From: Derxia gummosa DSM 723
Lineage (GTDB): Bacteria; Pseudomonadota; Gammaproteobacteria; Burkholderiales; Burkholderiaceae_E
Direction of reading: 5' to 3'
Assembly (NCBI RefSeq): GCF_000482785.1
Contig: NZ_KI519500.1
Span: 63,327 to 127,326 of the forward strand
DNA: 64,000 bases
Part shown: positions 36,981 through 46,240 of the stretch, piece after piece
How positions within the stretch are numbered: position 1 is the first letter of the stretch
Layout of the letters: each line of letters begins with the position of its first letter
The notes under the pieces: generated by a model
What the model was told of the DNA's origin: nothing
What the model saw: the letters and a program-made list of their open reading frames with translations, nothing else
Databases searched by the model: none
Translations under genes and position numbers: made by a program

Positions 36981-37030
36981 GCGCTTCGGCTTTGCGCTCA
37001 ACGAGTTAGCGACAATCGCGAATAACGCCC

Positions 37031-37062
37031 GCTGGCCTCGCGGACAGAATGTCCGAGCCAGC
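37031..37062. promoter_or_regulatory. Palindromic enhancer (UAS) candidate for the divergent NtrC-type regulator
   Basis: A composite inverted repeat: cggaca-gaa-tgtccg (37041-37055) nested inside gctggc (37031-37036) and gccagc (37057-37062). It lies about 80-110 bp upstream of the expected fdn transcription start and 34 bp before the regulator's own ATG. That is where an NtrC-type activator would bind to activate fdn and control its own gene. Confidence 0.5.
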
Positions 37063-37095
37063 ACGACCCGCACTGAGACTTTTTGTCCAAGCCGC

Positions 37096-38622
37096 ATGAG
37101 CAGTCTTCCGCCCCCGCCCGCCGCCGCCGACAACCGCTGGCCGGGCTTTTCCGTGCTCGTCGTCGATGACGAGCCGGGCGTCCTCAACTTCACCCGCCGC
37201 GCGCTCGAAAGCCGCTGCGACGAGGTGCTGACCGCCGGCAGCGTCGAGGAGGCGATCCCGCTCGTCGCGCGCCGCCGCTTCGACCTGATCGTGCTCGACA
37301 TCTCCCTGCCCGGGCAGGACGGCGTGAGCTGGTTGCAAGCGCTGCGCCAGCAGGGCTGCACCAGTGAGGTGGTGCTCATGACCGCCTATGCCGATGTGGA
37401 AACCGCCGTCGAGGCGCTGCGCGCGGGCGCGGCCGACTTTCTCGTCAAGCCCTTCTCGCTCGCGCAGCTGTTCAACTCGGTACGGCGCAGTTTCGAGCGC
37501 TCGCGGCTCATCGCCGAGAACTTCGTGCTGCGGCGCGAAGTGCAGGCGCGCGCGCCGCACGAGACGGTCGGGCCGGTCGGGCTGGTGGGGCATTCGGCGC
37601 TGATGGCCGAGGTGCGCAAGCTCGTCGCGCGCTTCGCGCCGATGCCGAGCACGGTGCTGATCCAGGGCGAATCGGGCACCGGCAAGGAGGTGGTGGCGCG
37701 CGCGCTGCACAAGCAGAGCTCGCGCGCGGCGGCGCCCTTCGTGCCCGTGAATTGCGCGGCGATCGCGCCCGAACTCATCGAGAGCGAGCTGTTCGGCCAT
37801 GTGCGCGGCGCCTATACCGGCGCGGTCGGCGCGCGCGAAGGGCTGTTCTATTACGCGCGCGGCGGCACGCTCTTCCTCGACGAGGTGGCCGAGCTGCCGC
37901 TGCCGATCCAGGCCAAGCTGCTGCGCGTGCTGGAGGAGCGCCGGCTGCGGCCGGTGGGCTCGGAGCAGGAGGTGAACGTGGACGTGCGCGTGATCGCCGC
38001 CACCAACCGGCCGCTCGCGCAGGCGGTGGCCGACGGGCGCTTTCGCGCCGACCTCTACTACCGGCTCCAGGTACTGGAGATCGCGCTGCCGCCGCTGCGC
38101 TCGCGGCGCGGCGACATCCCCGACCTCGTGCGCCACTTCATGCTGCAACTCGCGCCGATGCTCGGCCTGCCGCCGGTCGAGGTGGACGCGGCGACGATGA
38201 AGCGGCTCGGCGCCTACGACTGGCCGGGCAATGTGCGCGAGCTGAAGAACCTGGTCGAACGCTCGCTCATCCTCGGCCAGGTGCCGCTCGCGGCGGATGA
38301 CGATGACGACGATGCCGACGGCGGTGGTCGCGCGGCAACGGCGGCGGCCGACGCGGGCGCGGCCGGCGGCACCGGCCCGGCGGCTGGCGGTGGCCTGTGC
38401 GGCGCCGCCGACGCTGGCGCCTCGACCGATGCCGGCACGCCGGCCGCCGGCCCGTCATCGGCCGATGCCGCCGATCCCGCGCCCGACCTGCTCTCCGCGA
38501 TCGAGGAGCGCCACATCCGCGCCGTGCTCGCGGCGGCCGGCGGCAACAAGTCGGAAGCCGCGCGGCGCCTGGGCATCTCGCGCAAGACGCTCGAACGCAA
38601 GTGCTTCGCATGGGGGCTGTGA
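37096..38622 (+). CDS. Sigma-54-dependent response regulator (NtrC family)
   Basis: A 508-residue enhancer-binding protein. The receiver (18-130) has phospho-acceptor Asp68, Thr96 region VVLMTAY and Lys118. The AAA+ domain (165-395) has Walker A GESGTGKE (191-198), the sigma-54 contact loop as GAYTGA (238-243), and Walker B TLFLDEV. A Fis-type helix-turn-helix ends it (NKSEAARRLGISRKTLERK). An Asp run and an Ala/Gly-rich linker of about 75 residues separate the AAA+ and DNA-binding domains, much longer than usual. It overlaps the sensor kinase gene by 13 bp and is divergent from fdnGHI, so it most likely activates formate dehydrogenase. No ribosome-binding site is obvious. Confidence 0.92.
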   Translation: MSSLPPPPAAADNRWPGFSVLVVDDEPGVLNFTRRALESRCDEVLTAGSVEEAIPLVARRRFDLIVLDISLPGQDGVSWLQALRQQGCTSEVVLMTAYADVETAVEALRAGAADFLVKPFSLAQLFNSVRRSFERSRLIAENFVLRREVQARAPHETVGPVGLVGHSALMAEVRKLVARFAPMPSTVLIQGESGTGKEVVARALHKQSSRAAAPFVPVNCAAIAPELIESELFGHVRGAYTGAVGAREGLFYYARGGTLFLDEVAELPLPIQAKLLRVLEERRLRPVGSEQEVNVDVRVIAATNRPLAQAVADGRFRADLYYRLQVLEIALPPLRSRRGDIPDLVRHFMLQLAPMLGLPPVEVDAATMKRLGAYDWPGNVRELKNLVERSLILGQVPLAADDDDDDADGGGRAATAAADAGAAGGTGPAAGGGLCGAADAGASTDAGTPAAGPSSADAADPAPDLLSAIEERHIRAVLAAAGGNKSEAARRLGISRKTLERKCFAWGL

Positions 38623-40718
38623 ATCCGCGCCGGCGCGGCGGCATCGTCGGCCGCGCCATCGCGCTGACCGACGCCGGCATCGATTTAGCGCGCCGCCTGT
38701 TGCCCGCGCCGCTCGACCGGCGCATCGCGCAATCGCTGCGCGCGCGCTTCGTCGCGCTCGCGCTGCTGCCGCTGTTCGCGGGCTTCCCGATCCTGGTCGC
38801 GCTGCTGCTCGGCTGGGGTGGCGAGGCCTACACGCGGCTCACGAACCAGAAGGTCCGCAGTGATCTGGCGGTGGCCGACGGATTCTTCACGCGGGTGCGC
38901 GACGAGGCGCGGCGCGATGTCGAGGCGCTGGCCGGTTCGCAGGCGCTGGCCGATGTGCGCCACGATCCGCAAGCGCTTGCAATCCTGCTGCGCGAGCGCG
39001 CGGCGGCGGCCGGGCTCGACTATCTCGTGCTGGTCGATCGCAACCGCCATGTGCGCGCCGGTTCCGAACCGGCGCTCGGCCCCGAACCGCCGCCGCGCTA
39101 CGACGACGGCCCGGTACTGCGCCGCGCGCTCGACGGCCAGGCGGCGGTGGCGGTGGAAGTGCTGAGCGCCGAATCGCTCGCGCAGATCGCGCCCGAGTTC
39201 GCGCTGCGCTCGCGCACGCTGCTGCGGCCCTCGCCCGATGCCGGCACCGTCATGCGCGTGGCCGACGACGAGGGGCTGCTGCTGCACGCGGCCGCGCCGC
39301 TGCCGGGCCGGCAGGCAGTGCTCGTGGGCGGCTTGCTGCTCAACCGCAACTACGCGCTGGTCGATCGCATCGAGCACATGGTTTATCCGGCCGGTTCGCT
39401 GCCCGACGGCAGCCGGGGCAGCGCCACGCTTTTTCACGGCGATGTGCGCATTGCCACCACGCTCACCACGAGCGAGGGCGAGCGCGCGACCGGCACGCGC
39501 GTGTCGGCGGCGGTGCGCGAGCGCGTGCTCGATCGCGGCGAGGTCTGGCTCGGGCGCGCCTTCGTGGTCGATGCCTGGGCGGTGTCGGGCTACGAGCCGC
39601 TGCTCGACGGCGATGGCCGGCGCGTGGGCATGCTCTACGTCGGGTTTCTGGAGGCGCCGTTCGTGCGCATGAAATGGATCGCGCTCGCGGTGCTGGTCGC
39701 GCTCTTCTTCGCGACGATGGCGGCGGCGGCGCTCGTGAGCTGGCGCTTCACGCGCGGCGTGGTCGAGCCGATCGAACGCATGCGCGCGACGATGGACCGC
39801 GTGGCGCTCGGCGCGCTCGACGCGCGCGTCGGCAGCCTCGGCCAGAGCGACGAACTGGCCGGCCTCGCGCGCCATTTCGACACCCTGCTGGACCGCCTCG
39901 AAGCCCAGAACGCCGCGCTGCGCGAATGGGCCGACGCGCTCGATGCCAAGGTGGCCGAACGCACGCGCGACCTCGCCGCCGCCAACGCCCGGCTGCTCGA
40001 AACCCAGCGTCAGCTGGCCCAGGCCGACAAGCTCGCGACGATCGGCCAGCTCGCGGCCGGCGTGGCGCACGAGGTGAACAATCCGATGGCGGTCATCCAG
40101 GGCAATCTCGATCTCATGGTCGAGCTGCTGGGCGAGGCGGCCCAGCCGGTGGATACCGAGGTGAAGCTCATCCGCGAGCAGGTGCGGCGCATCCGCCAGA
40201 TCGTCGCGCGGCTGTTGCAGTATGCGAAGCCCGGTCAGTACGCGGGCGCGCTGGCGCCGGTCGATCTCGCGCGCGAGGTGCAGGAAGCGCTGATGCTCGC
40301 GAGCCACCAGATCGGCGGCAGCCGCGTGACGGTCGAGCAGGCGCTGGGCGCCACCGCGCGCCCGCTGGCCGATCGGCGCGAGCTGCTTCAGGTACTGGTG
40401 AATCTCGTCATCAACGCCTTGCAGGCGATGCCCGACGGCGGCCGGCTCATGATCGCGAGCCGCGACGAGGCATCGATGGGCGCGGCCGGCGTGCGCGTCG
40501 CGGTGACCGACTCCGGCGCCGGCATCGCGCTCGACGACCGTGACCGGCTGTTCACGCCCTTCTTCACGCGCAAGAGCGGCGGCAACGGGCTCGGGCTGTG
40601 GATGTGCCGCAATCTGGTCGAACGCATGGGCGGCACGATGGGAGCCGACAGCGCCCCTGGCGGCGGCGCCGAACTGTGGCTGTGGCTGCCGGCCGAACGC
40701 GGGGCCGGCGCGAAATGA
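38610..40718 (+). CDS. Sensor histidine kinase partner of the NtrC-type regulator
   Basis: A 702-residue membrane kinase. The first transmembrane helix is at about 45-66, followed by a large periplasmic sensor of Cache type (about 70-345, including GLDYLVLVDRNRHVRAGSEP). Next come a second helix (about 350-375), a HAMP domain, a coiled coil and HisKA with VAHEVNNPMAVI (phospho-His). The ATPase domain has LVNLVINALQAM, DSGAGI and GGNGLGLWM. The start overlaps the regulator gene; GTG at 38619 (GTGA overlap) is an alternative. It probably senses a periplasmic small carboxylate or redox signal; the ligand is not known. A GCAAGCGCTTGC copy lies at 38969. Confidence 0.9.
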   Translation: MGAVNPRRRGGIVGRAIALTDAGIDLARRLLPAPLDRRIAQSLRARFVALALLPLFAGFPILVALLLGWGGEAYTRLTNQKVRSDLAVADGFFTRVRDEARRDVEALAGSQALADVRHDPQALAILLRERAAAAGLDYLVLVDRNRHVRAGSEPALGPEPPPRYDDGPVLRRALDGQAAVAVEVLSAESLAQIAPEFALRSRTLLRPSPDAGTVMRVADDEGLLLHAAAPLPGRQAVLVGGLLLNRNYALVDRIEHMVYPAGSLPDGSRGSATLFHGDVRIATTLTTSEGERATGTRVSAAVRERVLDRGEVWLGRAFVVDAWAVSGYEPLLDGDGRRVGMLYVGFLEAPFVRMKWIALAVLVALFFATMAAAALVSWRFTRGVVEPIERMRATMDRVALGALDARVGSLGQSDELAGLARHFDTLLDRLEAQNAALREWADALDAKVAERTRDLAAANARLLETQRQLAQADKLATIGQLAAGVAHEVNNPMAVIQGNLDLMVELLGEAAQPVDTEVKLIREQVRRIRQIVARLLQYAKPGQYAGALAPVDLAREVQEALMLASHQIGGSRVTVEQALGATARPLADRRELLQVLVNLVINALQAMPDGGRLMIASRDEASMGAAGVRVAVTDSGAGIALDDRDRLFTPFFTRKSGGNGLGLWMCRNLVERMGGTMGADSAPGGGAELWLWLPAERGAGAK

Positions 40719-40766
40719 CAGCGGGCGCCAGCTCAGACTCTGGCGTGGCGGCGCGTGCCGCCCGAC

Positions 40767-41522
40767 TCACTCGTCTTCGCAGCGGAACTGATCCGGCTTG
40801 ATCTGATGCTTGCGCATCAGCTCGAAGAAGGCACGGCGGTTCTTTCGCGCCAGCCGCGCGGCGGCCGAGATGTTGCCGCCCGAGCGCACCAGCAGGCTCT
40901 CGATGTAGCCGCGCTCGAACGAGGCCACGATGCGCGTCTTGATCTGCCGCAGCGACTCGCCGCGGCCTTCGGCCGGCGCACCGCCGAACAGCGAGGCGAA
41001 GCTCGGCGCCGCGCCGCTCATGGCGCGCTCGATTCGCCCTGCCACGAGATCGACGCGCGCCGCGTACTCGGCGGCACTGGCGCGGGCCGAGATGAAGTCG
41101 TTGACGCCGGCCGAGAACAGTTCGGCCACTTGCGCACGGTTCAGGCCGTCGGCGACCGCGAGCACGCTGCTGTTCGGATACGCCATGCGACGACCGGTGA
41201 TCTGCGCCGCCAGCGTGCCGATGTCATCCGCATCGACGAACAGCAGCACCACCTGCCCCTGAGCCGAGCCGAAGCTGTCGGCATGCAGCTCGACGCGCAG
41301 CGAACTTTCGCCGGCGAGGCGCGCCGCCAGTTCCGCCGCCTGGGCCGCGAACGCCGCGCTCGCGACGATCGAGCACTGCACGCGCGGCGGGCCGCCTTCC
41401 ACGATCCGGCCGAGACTGATGCCGCGTCCGCGTTCGCCACCAGTGGTCGCACCAACCGTGGTGTCGGACGCATTGATCATGCGCAGCGCCTGGGCGACAA
41501 AAGCCGTGGTCCTCATTTCCAT
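40767..41522 (-). CDS. Receiver-like/Fis-type DNA-binding regulator without an AAA+ domain
   Basis: A 251-residue protein. The middle (about 70-170) folds like a response-regulator receiver ([47 protein letters not shown]). The C-terminus (about 205-251) is an NtrC-like helix-turn-helix ([26 protein letters not shown]). The sigma-54 AAA+ module normally between the two is absent, so it cannot activate sigma-54 RNA polymerase itself. ATG 41522 is chosen because AAGGGAG lies six bases upstream; the longer open frame overlaps miaA and is rejected. It converges on the sensor kinase gene and could antagonise or modulate the neighbouring NtrC-type regulator; this is inference. Confidence 0.7.
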   Translation of the reverse strand: MEMRTTAFVAQALRMINASDTTVGATTGGERGRGISLGRIVEGGPPRVQCSIVASAAFAAQAAELAARLAGESSLRVELHADSFGSAQGQVVLLFVDADDIGTLAAQITGRRMAYPNSSVLAVADGLNRAQVAELFSAGVNDFISARASAAEYAARVDLVAGRIERAMSGAAPSFASLFGGAPAEGRGESLRQIKTRIVASFERGYIESLLVRSGGNISAAARLARKNRRAFFELMRKHQIKPDQFRCEDE

Positions 41523-41625
41523 GTGCATCTCCCTTGATGTGTCAGTGATGACCCCGGAAGTCCGAGGCAGCGGCACGCCCAACCTCGCGGTCGATAGAAT
41601 CCGCGCGCCCTTGAGAAACCTGCTG

Positions 41626-42624
41626 ATGAACCGCCACGCCACCGAAGACCGCCCGCTGATCGCCCTGATGGGCCCGACCGCGTCGGGCAAGACCGCCGCC
41701 GCGCTGGATCTCGCGGACTGGCTGGGCGCAGCGGGAATTGCCGGTTTGACGGGCGCCGAGGTGATCTCGGTCGACTCCGCCCTCGTGTACCGGGGCATGG
41801 ACATCGGCACGGCCAAACCCGGCCGCGATGAACTCGCGCGGGTGCCGCACCACCTGATCGATATCTGCGAGCCCGACCAGCCCTACTCGGCCGCGCGCTT
41901 CGCGACCGATGCGCGCGCCGCCATCGAGGCGATCCGCGCGCGCGGCAGGCTGCCGCTGCTGGTGGGCGGGACGATGCTGTACTTCAAGGCCCTGCTCGAC
42001 GGCATCGACGCCCTGCCCGAAGCCGACCCCGACCTGCGCGCCATCCTCGACGCCGAAGCCGCCGAACGCGGCTGGCCCGCGATGCATGCCGAGCTGGCAC
42101 GCGTCGATCCGGTCACGGCCGCGCGACTCAAGCCCAACGACTCGCAGCGCATCCAGCGGGCGCTGGAGGTGTACCGCGCGAGCGGCCGGGCGCTGTCGGA
42201 GTGGTTCGAGCAGGCGCGCCGCGAGCGCGAGGTGGAGGGCGACGCCGGGCTTGGCCGTGTCGTGCGCATCGCACTTGAACCGGGGGACCGAGCCCTGCTG
42301 CACCGGCGCATCGCCGAACGCTTCGACGCGATGCTCGCCGCCGGCTTCGTCGATGAAGTGCGCACCCTGCGTCTGCGCCCCGAGCTGCATCCCGACCTGC
42401 CGGCGATCCGCGCGGTCGGCTACCGGCAGGCCTGGGCCTACCTCGACGGCGAATGCGGCTACGACGAGTTCAGGGAGAAGGGCATCGCCGCGACGCGCCA
42501 GCTGGCCAAGCGCCAGCTGACCTGGCTGCGCGGGATGAAGGAGGTGCTGCGCATCGACACGCTTGCATCCGATGCGGGCCGGACGCTGCGCGAGACCGTC
42601 GCGAGTCAGCTGCGAAGCGAGTGA
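41626..42624 (+). CDS. miaA: tRNA dimethylallyltransferase MiaA
   Basis: A 332-residue enzyme that prenylates A37 of tRNAs reading codons starting with U, the first step to ms2i6A. Motifs: P-loop GPTASGKTA (15-23), [47 protein letters not shown], and the C-terminal AVGYRQAW and [14 protein letters not shown]. The frame is open upstream but the family start is at 41626. A TAGAAT -10-like box lies at 41595. It is the first gene of the conserved housekeeping block. Confidence 0.95.
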   Translation: MNRHATEDRPLIALMGPTASGKTAAALDLADWLGAAGIAGLTGAEVISVDSALVYRGMDIGTAKPGRDELARVPHHLIDICEPDQPYSAARFATDARAAIEAIRARGRLPLLVGGTMLYFKALLDGIDALPEADPDLRAILDAEAAERGWPAMHAELARVDPVTAARLKPNDSQRIQRALEVYRASGRALSEWFEQARREREVEGDAGLGRVVRIALEPGDRALLHRRIAERFDAMLAAGFVDEVRTLRLRPELHPDLPAIRAVGYRQAWAYLDGECGYDEFREKGIAATRQLAKRQLTWLRGMKEVLRIDTLASDAGRTLRETVASQLRSE

Positions 42625-42813
42625 CGACAGGGGCTTCGCGCCCGCTTTCGTCTGCTTCCAGGATGCCCGCTTGTCCACACGCCGCTCCGTTCCGGGATGT
42701 CGCGACGGACTGTCGCGACCACGGAATGCATGCTGTGGTGGAGGCTCTCACCGATGACTAACTTATCCGTTAAGTCTGGCCGGCAAGGCCTGTTGCGGGG
42801 TTTTGAGAGGCAC

Positions 42814-42836
42814 AATCGCGGGCTTTGCCCGCGATT
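42814..42836. terminator. Terminator-like hairpin between miaA and purM
   Basis: aatcgcgggc and gcccgcgatt form a perfect 10-bp stem with a TTT loop, in the 284-bp gap between the convergent miaA and purM genes. It probably serves both directions. No proper U-tract follows on either strand. The rest of the gap shows no gene. Confidence 0.5.
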
Positions 42837-42908
42837 TGCAGAAGGAAAATTTCGGCGCGGACGAGGAAGAATTCCTCAAATTGCAGTCGATGAGCGCGTC
42901 GTCAGGTA

Positions 42909-43976
42909 TCAGCGTACGACCGTGGGCGCCTCGCCCCCGACGGCGGGTTCGATTCGTCCGATGGTGAACACCTGTTCGCCCTGAGCCGCGAGCGTCGCGC
43001 TCACGGCAGCCGCCTGTTCAGGCGCGACCACCACGACCATGCCGATGCCGCAGTTGAAGACACGGTGCATTTCATCATCGGTGACGTTTCCGTTCGATTG
43101 CAGCCAGTCGAACACCGGCGGGCGCGACCAAGAAGCCTTGTCGAGTACCGCGCGGGTGGTGTCGGGCAGCACGCGCGGCACGTTCTCGGTCAGGCCGCCG
43201 CCGGTGATGTGGGCGAGCCCCTTGATGGCGGTGCCGTGCGCTTCGAGCGCCGCGAGCACCTGCTTGACGTAGATGCGCGTCGGCGCGAGCAGCGCATGGC
43301 CGAGCGGCTGGCCATGGAAGTCGGCCGACAGATCGGCGCCGCTGCGCTCGATGATCTTGCGGATGAGCGAGTAGCCGTTGCTGTGCGGACCGCTCGATGC
43401 GAGGCCGAGCACCACGTCGCCGGCGACGATGCTCTTGCCGTCGATGATCTTGCTCTTCTCCACCGCGCCGACCGCGAAGCCGGCAAGGTCGTATTCGCCG
43501 TCGGGATACATGCTCGGCATCTCGGCCGTCTCGCCGCCGATCAGCGCGCAGCCCGACAGCTCGCAGCCCTTGGCAATGCCGCCGACCACGCTCGCGGCGG
43601 TGTCCACATCGAGCTTGCCGCAGGCGAAGTAGTCGAGGAAGAACAGCGGCTCGGCGCCCTGCACGAGGATGTCGTTGACGCTCATCGCCACCAGATCCTG
43701 GCCGACGGTGTCGTGCTTGTTGAGATGGAAGGCGAGCTTGAGCTTGGTGCCGACGCCGTCGGTGCCGCTGACGAGTACCGGCTCCTTGTAGCGCTTGGGC
43801 ACCTCGAACAGCGCGCCGAAGCCGCCGATGCCGGCGAGCACGCCTTCGCGCATCGTGCGTTTCGCCATCGGCTTGATGCGCTCGACCAGCGCGTCGCCGG
43901 CGTCGATGTCGACGCCCGCGTCCTTGTACGACAGCGATTCGGTGGCGGGGATGGCGGGCTGGGTCGGTTCGGACAT
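42909..43976 (-). CDS. purM: Phosphoribosylformylglycinamidine cyclo-ligase PurM
   Basis: A 355-residue purine-synthesis enzyme that closes the imidazole ring of AIR using ATP. Motifs include [21 protein letters not shown] at the start, [52 protein letters not shown] and [16 protein letters not shown]. Full length and intact. It faces left, divergent from the AI-2E-type permease gene, an arrangement typical of Burkholderiales. Confidence 0.96.
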   Translation of the reverse strand: MSEPTQPAIPATESLSYKDAGVDIDAGDALVERIKPMAKRTMREGVLAGIGGFGALFEVPKRYKEPVLVSGTDGVGTKLKLAFHLNKHDTVGQDLVAMSVNDILVQGAEPLFFLDYFACGKLDVDTAASVVGGIAKGCELSGCALIGGETAEMPSMYPDGEYDLAGFAVGAVEKSKIIDGKSIVAGDVVLGLASSGPHSNGYSLIRKIIERSGADLSADFHGQPLGHALLAPTRIYVKQVLAALEAHGTAIKGLAHITGGGLTENVPRVLPDTTRAVLDKASWSRPPVFDWLQSNGNVTDDEMHRVFNCGIGMVVVVAPEQAAAVSATLAAQGEQVFTIGRIEPAVGGEAPTVVR

Positions 43977-44341
43977 GGGCGGATGAAATCTGGAGCTGGG
44001 GAAGGGCGATGGCGCCGGTCGGGCCGACGCGCTGGGAGTAACCGGGTCTGGCGGCGGGGGCCTTCAGTAGAATCGGCCGCGCCGTCCGGCGCTGTCACGC
44101 GGGGGCCGGTCGGCGGCATCGCCGGTTCGTGACGGATGCGCCGACCGCCGCCTTGCGGTCCGGGCCGGGCGCCGAAGTTTACCAACGCCCGCCGGCCTTC
44201 CCGCCGCTGACGCTTGCCGCCGGTCTGCCGGGGCATGACGGGCAGTCGTCGGCTCACGTGGCCCGCCCCCACCCTGCCGACGTCGGCCAGCTACTCCGCG
44301 CCGGCTCGCATCCGATTCAAGACAACAACTCGCTCCCGCCC
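43977..44341. other. Divergent promoter region between purM and the permease gene
   Basis: 365 bp without a supportable gene. A TAGAAT -10-like box lies at 44068-44073, but no matching -35 is seen. An open frame does run into the permease from here, but its composition does not look coding and the family start lies at 44342. No riboswitch is recognised upstream of purM. Confidence 0.5.
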
Positions 44342-45454
44342 ATGCCCGACGCCCGACTCAGCGCCCGCCACATCCTGCCCTGGGGCGCGGCCGCGCTCGG
44401 CACGCTTGTCCTGCTCTGGGTGCTGGGGCCGATCCTCACGCCCTTCGTGATGGCGGCGGTGCTCGGCTACATGCTGGAGCCAGGCGTGACCTGGCTGGTA
44501 CGCCGGCGGCTGCCTCGGCCGCTCGCGGTGCTGCTCATGATCCTGGCGCTGGTGCTCGTGGTCGTGGCGCTGGCGCTGGTGGTGGTGCCGATCGTGGTGA
44601 AGGAAGGCGCGGCCCTCTCGGGCAAGCTGCCGCTGCTGCTCGACCGGCTCAACTCGCATGTGGCGCCGCGCCTTGGCGAATGGCTCAACACCGAGATCCG
44701 CTTCGACTTCGAGAGCGCGCGCAGCCTCCTCACCGAAAAGCTGGCCGAAAGCGGCGACGGCATCTACCGCAGCGTGTTCGATTCGCTGCGCATCGGCACC
44801 GGCAAGGTGATGGGCGTGGTCGGCCTGCTGGCGCTGGTGCCGGTGGTGCTGTTCTACCTGCTGCTCGACTGGAACCTGATCGTGAGCAAGATCGCGCGGC
44901 TCATCCCGCTGCCGCTGCGCCCGCGCGTGACGCGGCTCGTGGGAGAGGTGGACGCGGTGCTCGCGCAATTCCTGCGCGGGCAGATCGTGGTGATGCTGGC
45001 GTTGGCCGCGTTCTACAGCGTGGGGCTGGTGTTCACCGGGCTGGATGTGGCGCTGCCGGTGGGCATCATCACCGGGCTGCTGGTGTTCGTGCCCTACATC
45101 GGCTACTCGCTCGGGCTGGTGCTGGCGGTGCTGTCGGGGTTGCTGCAGTTCGGCAGCTGGGGCGGGCTGGTGGGCATCGCGATCGTGTATTCGCTCGGGC
45201 AGGCACTGGAGAGCTTCGTGCTCACGCCGCGTCTCGTGGGCGAGCGCATCGGCCTGCATCCGATCACGGTCATCTTCGCGCTGATGGCCTTTGGCCAGCT
45301 GTTCGGCTTCGTCGGCGTGCTGGTCGCGCTGCCGGTGTCGGCGGTGCTCGCGGTCGGCGTGCAGCATCTGCTGCGGCATTACTTCGACAGCCCGCTCTAC
45401 CATGGCGGGGATCGCATCGTGCTGGCAAAACCCCAGGACGGCGCCCCGGACTGA
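44342..45454 (+). CDS. AI-2E-family (PerM-like) permease
   Basis: A 370-residue inner-membrane protein with about eight helices. Typical features are LGPILTPFVMAAVLGYMLEPGVTWLVRR near the start and the C-terminal block GIITGLLVFVPYIGYSLGL, then FVLTPRLVGERIGLHPITVIFALMAFGQLFG. The family is annotated as AI-2 exporters, but members also act as Na+/H+ antiporters, so the substrate is uncertain. ATG 44342 is the family start. It is followed after 2 bp by hda, as in other Burkholderiales, so the two are cotranscribed. Confidence 0.9.
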   Translation: MPDARLSARHILPWGAAALGTLVLLWVLGPILTPFVMAAVLGYMLEPGVTWLVRRRLPRPLAVLLMILALVLVVVALALVVVPIVVKEGAALSGKLPLLLDRLNSHVAPRLGEWLNTEIRFDFESARSLLTEKLAESGDGIYRSVFDSLRIGTGKVMGVVGLLALVPVVLFYLLLDWNLIVSKIARLIPLPLRPRVTRLVGEVDAVLAQFLRGQIVVMLALAAFYSVGLVFTGLDVALPVGIITGLLVFVPYIGYSLGLVLAVLSGLLQFGSWGGLVGIAIVYSLGQALESFVLTPRLVGERIGLHPITVIFALMAFGQLFGFVGVLVALPVSAVLAVGVQHLLRHYFDSPLYHGGDRIVLAKPQDGAPD

Positions 45455-45456
45455 AC

Positions 45457-46101
45457 ATGCAACCCCGCCAATACGCCCTAGAACTCCTGCCCGAGCGCGA
45501 ACCGACGCTCGACAACTTCCTGCCCGGCGCCAATGCCGAGCTGATCGACCGCCTGCGCCGGCTCGACTTCCCGCGCGTGCTCTACGTGTGGGGCCCGGCC
45601 GGCTCGGGCAAGAGCCATCTCATCGCCGCGCTCAAGCGCGCCCATCCCGATCTGGTGACGGCTGACGACGTCGATCGCGCCGGCAAGCGCGAGCAGAACC
45701 GCCTGTTCGACGCCTACAACGAGGCTGTCATCGGCGGGCCGGCGCTGGTGGTGGCGGGCAACTGCCCGCCGCGCTCGCTGGGCGGGCCGACCGGCAAGTC
45801 GATGCGCGAAGACCTGCGCACGCGGCTCGCGGCCGGGCTCGTGTACCAGCTCCATCCGCTCGACGACGCCGACAAGCGCCGCGCCCTGGCCGAGGCGGCC
45901 CGCGCGCGCGGCGTCGAGATCAACGATGACGTGGTCGGCTATCTGCTCAACCACTTCGCGCGCGACCTTGGCTCGCTGATGCGGGTGTACGAGGCGATCG
46001 ACCGCCATGCGCTCGAAAGCCGGCGCGCGATCACGATGGCGCTGGTGCGCGACTGGGTCGCGCGCAGCGAGGACGGCGCCGCCGACGACGGAGCGGCCTG
46101 A
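45457..46101 (+). CDS. hda: DnaA regulatory inactivator Hda
   Basis: A 214-residue AAA+ protein related to DnaA domain III. With the DNA-loaded sliding clamp it stimulates ATP hydrolysis by DnaA, preventing re-initiation of replication. The N-terminal QYALELLPEREPTLDNFLPG carries a clamp-binding-like start. The P-loop region is VWGPAGSGKSHLI (43-55), and the sensor/arginine-finger region is SMREDLRTRLAAGLVYQL. As usual for Hda, the Walker B part is degenerate (VTADDVDRA). It begins 2 bp after the permease gene. Confidence 0.93.
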   Translation: MQPRQYALELLPEREPTLDNFLPGANAELIDRLRRLDFPRVLYVWGPAGSGKSHLIAALKRAHPDLVTADDVDRAGKREQNRLFDAYNEAVIGGPALVVAGNCPPRSLGGPTGKSMREDLRTRLAAGLVYQLHPLDDADKRRALAEAARARGVEINDDVVGYLLNHFARDLGSLMRVYEAIDRHALESRRAITMALVRDWVARSEDGAADDGAA

Positions 46102-46240
46102 AGCGGCACCGCGGGCCGACGCGCGTTCGCGCATCACACGCCCCCGCCGCCACGCCGCGCGGCCGCACGGTCCGGCAACGGGCCTGCGGCGTTCGCCGAT
46201 GCCCCCGCGCACCCGCATGCGCGCAAACCGCGCCGACGGC

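Noticed and set aside
41523-41816. N-terminal extension of the receiver/Fis regulator overlapping miaA
   Set aside because: It has no domain, overlaps the start of miaA, and the ATG at 41522 has a well-placed AAGGGAG site.
44129-44341. Upstream extension of the permease gene by 71 codons
   Set aside because: The extension is hydrophilic and unlike the family N-terminus, and it contains the purM/permease promoter region.
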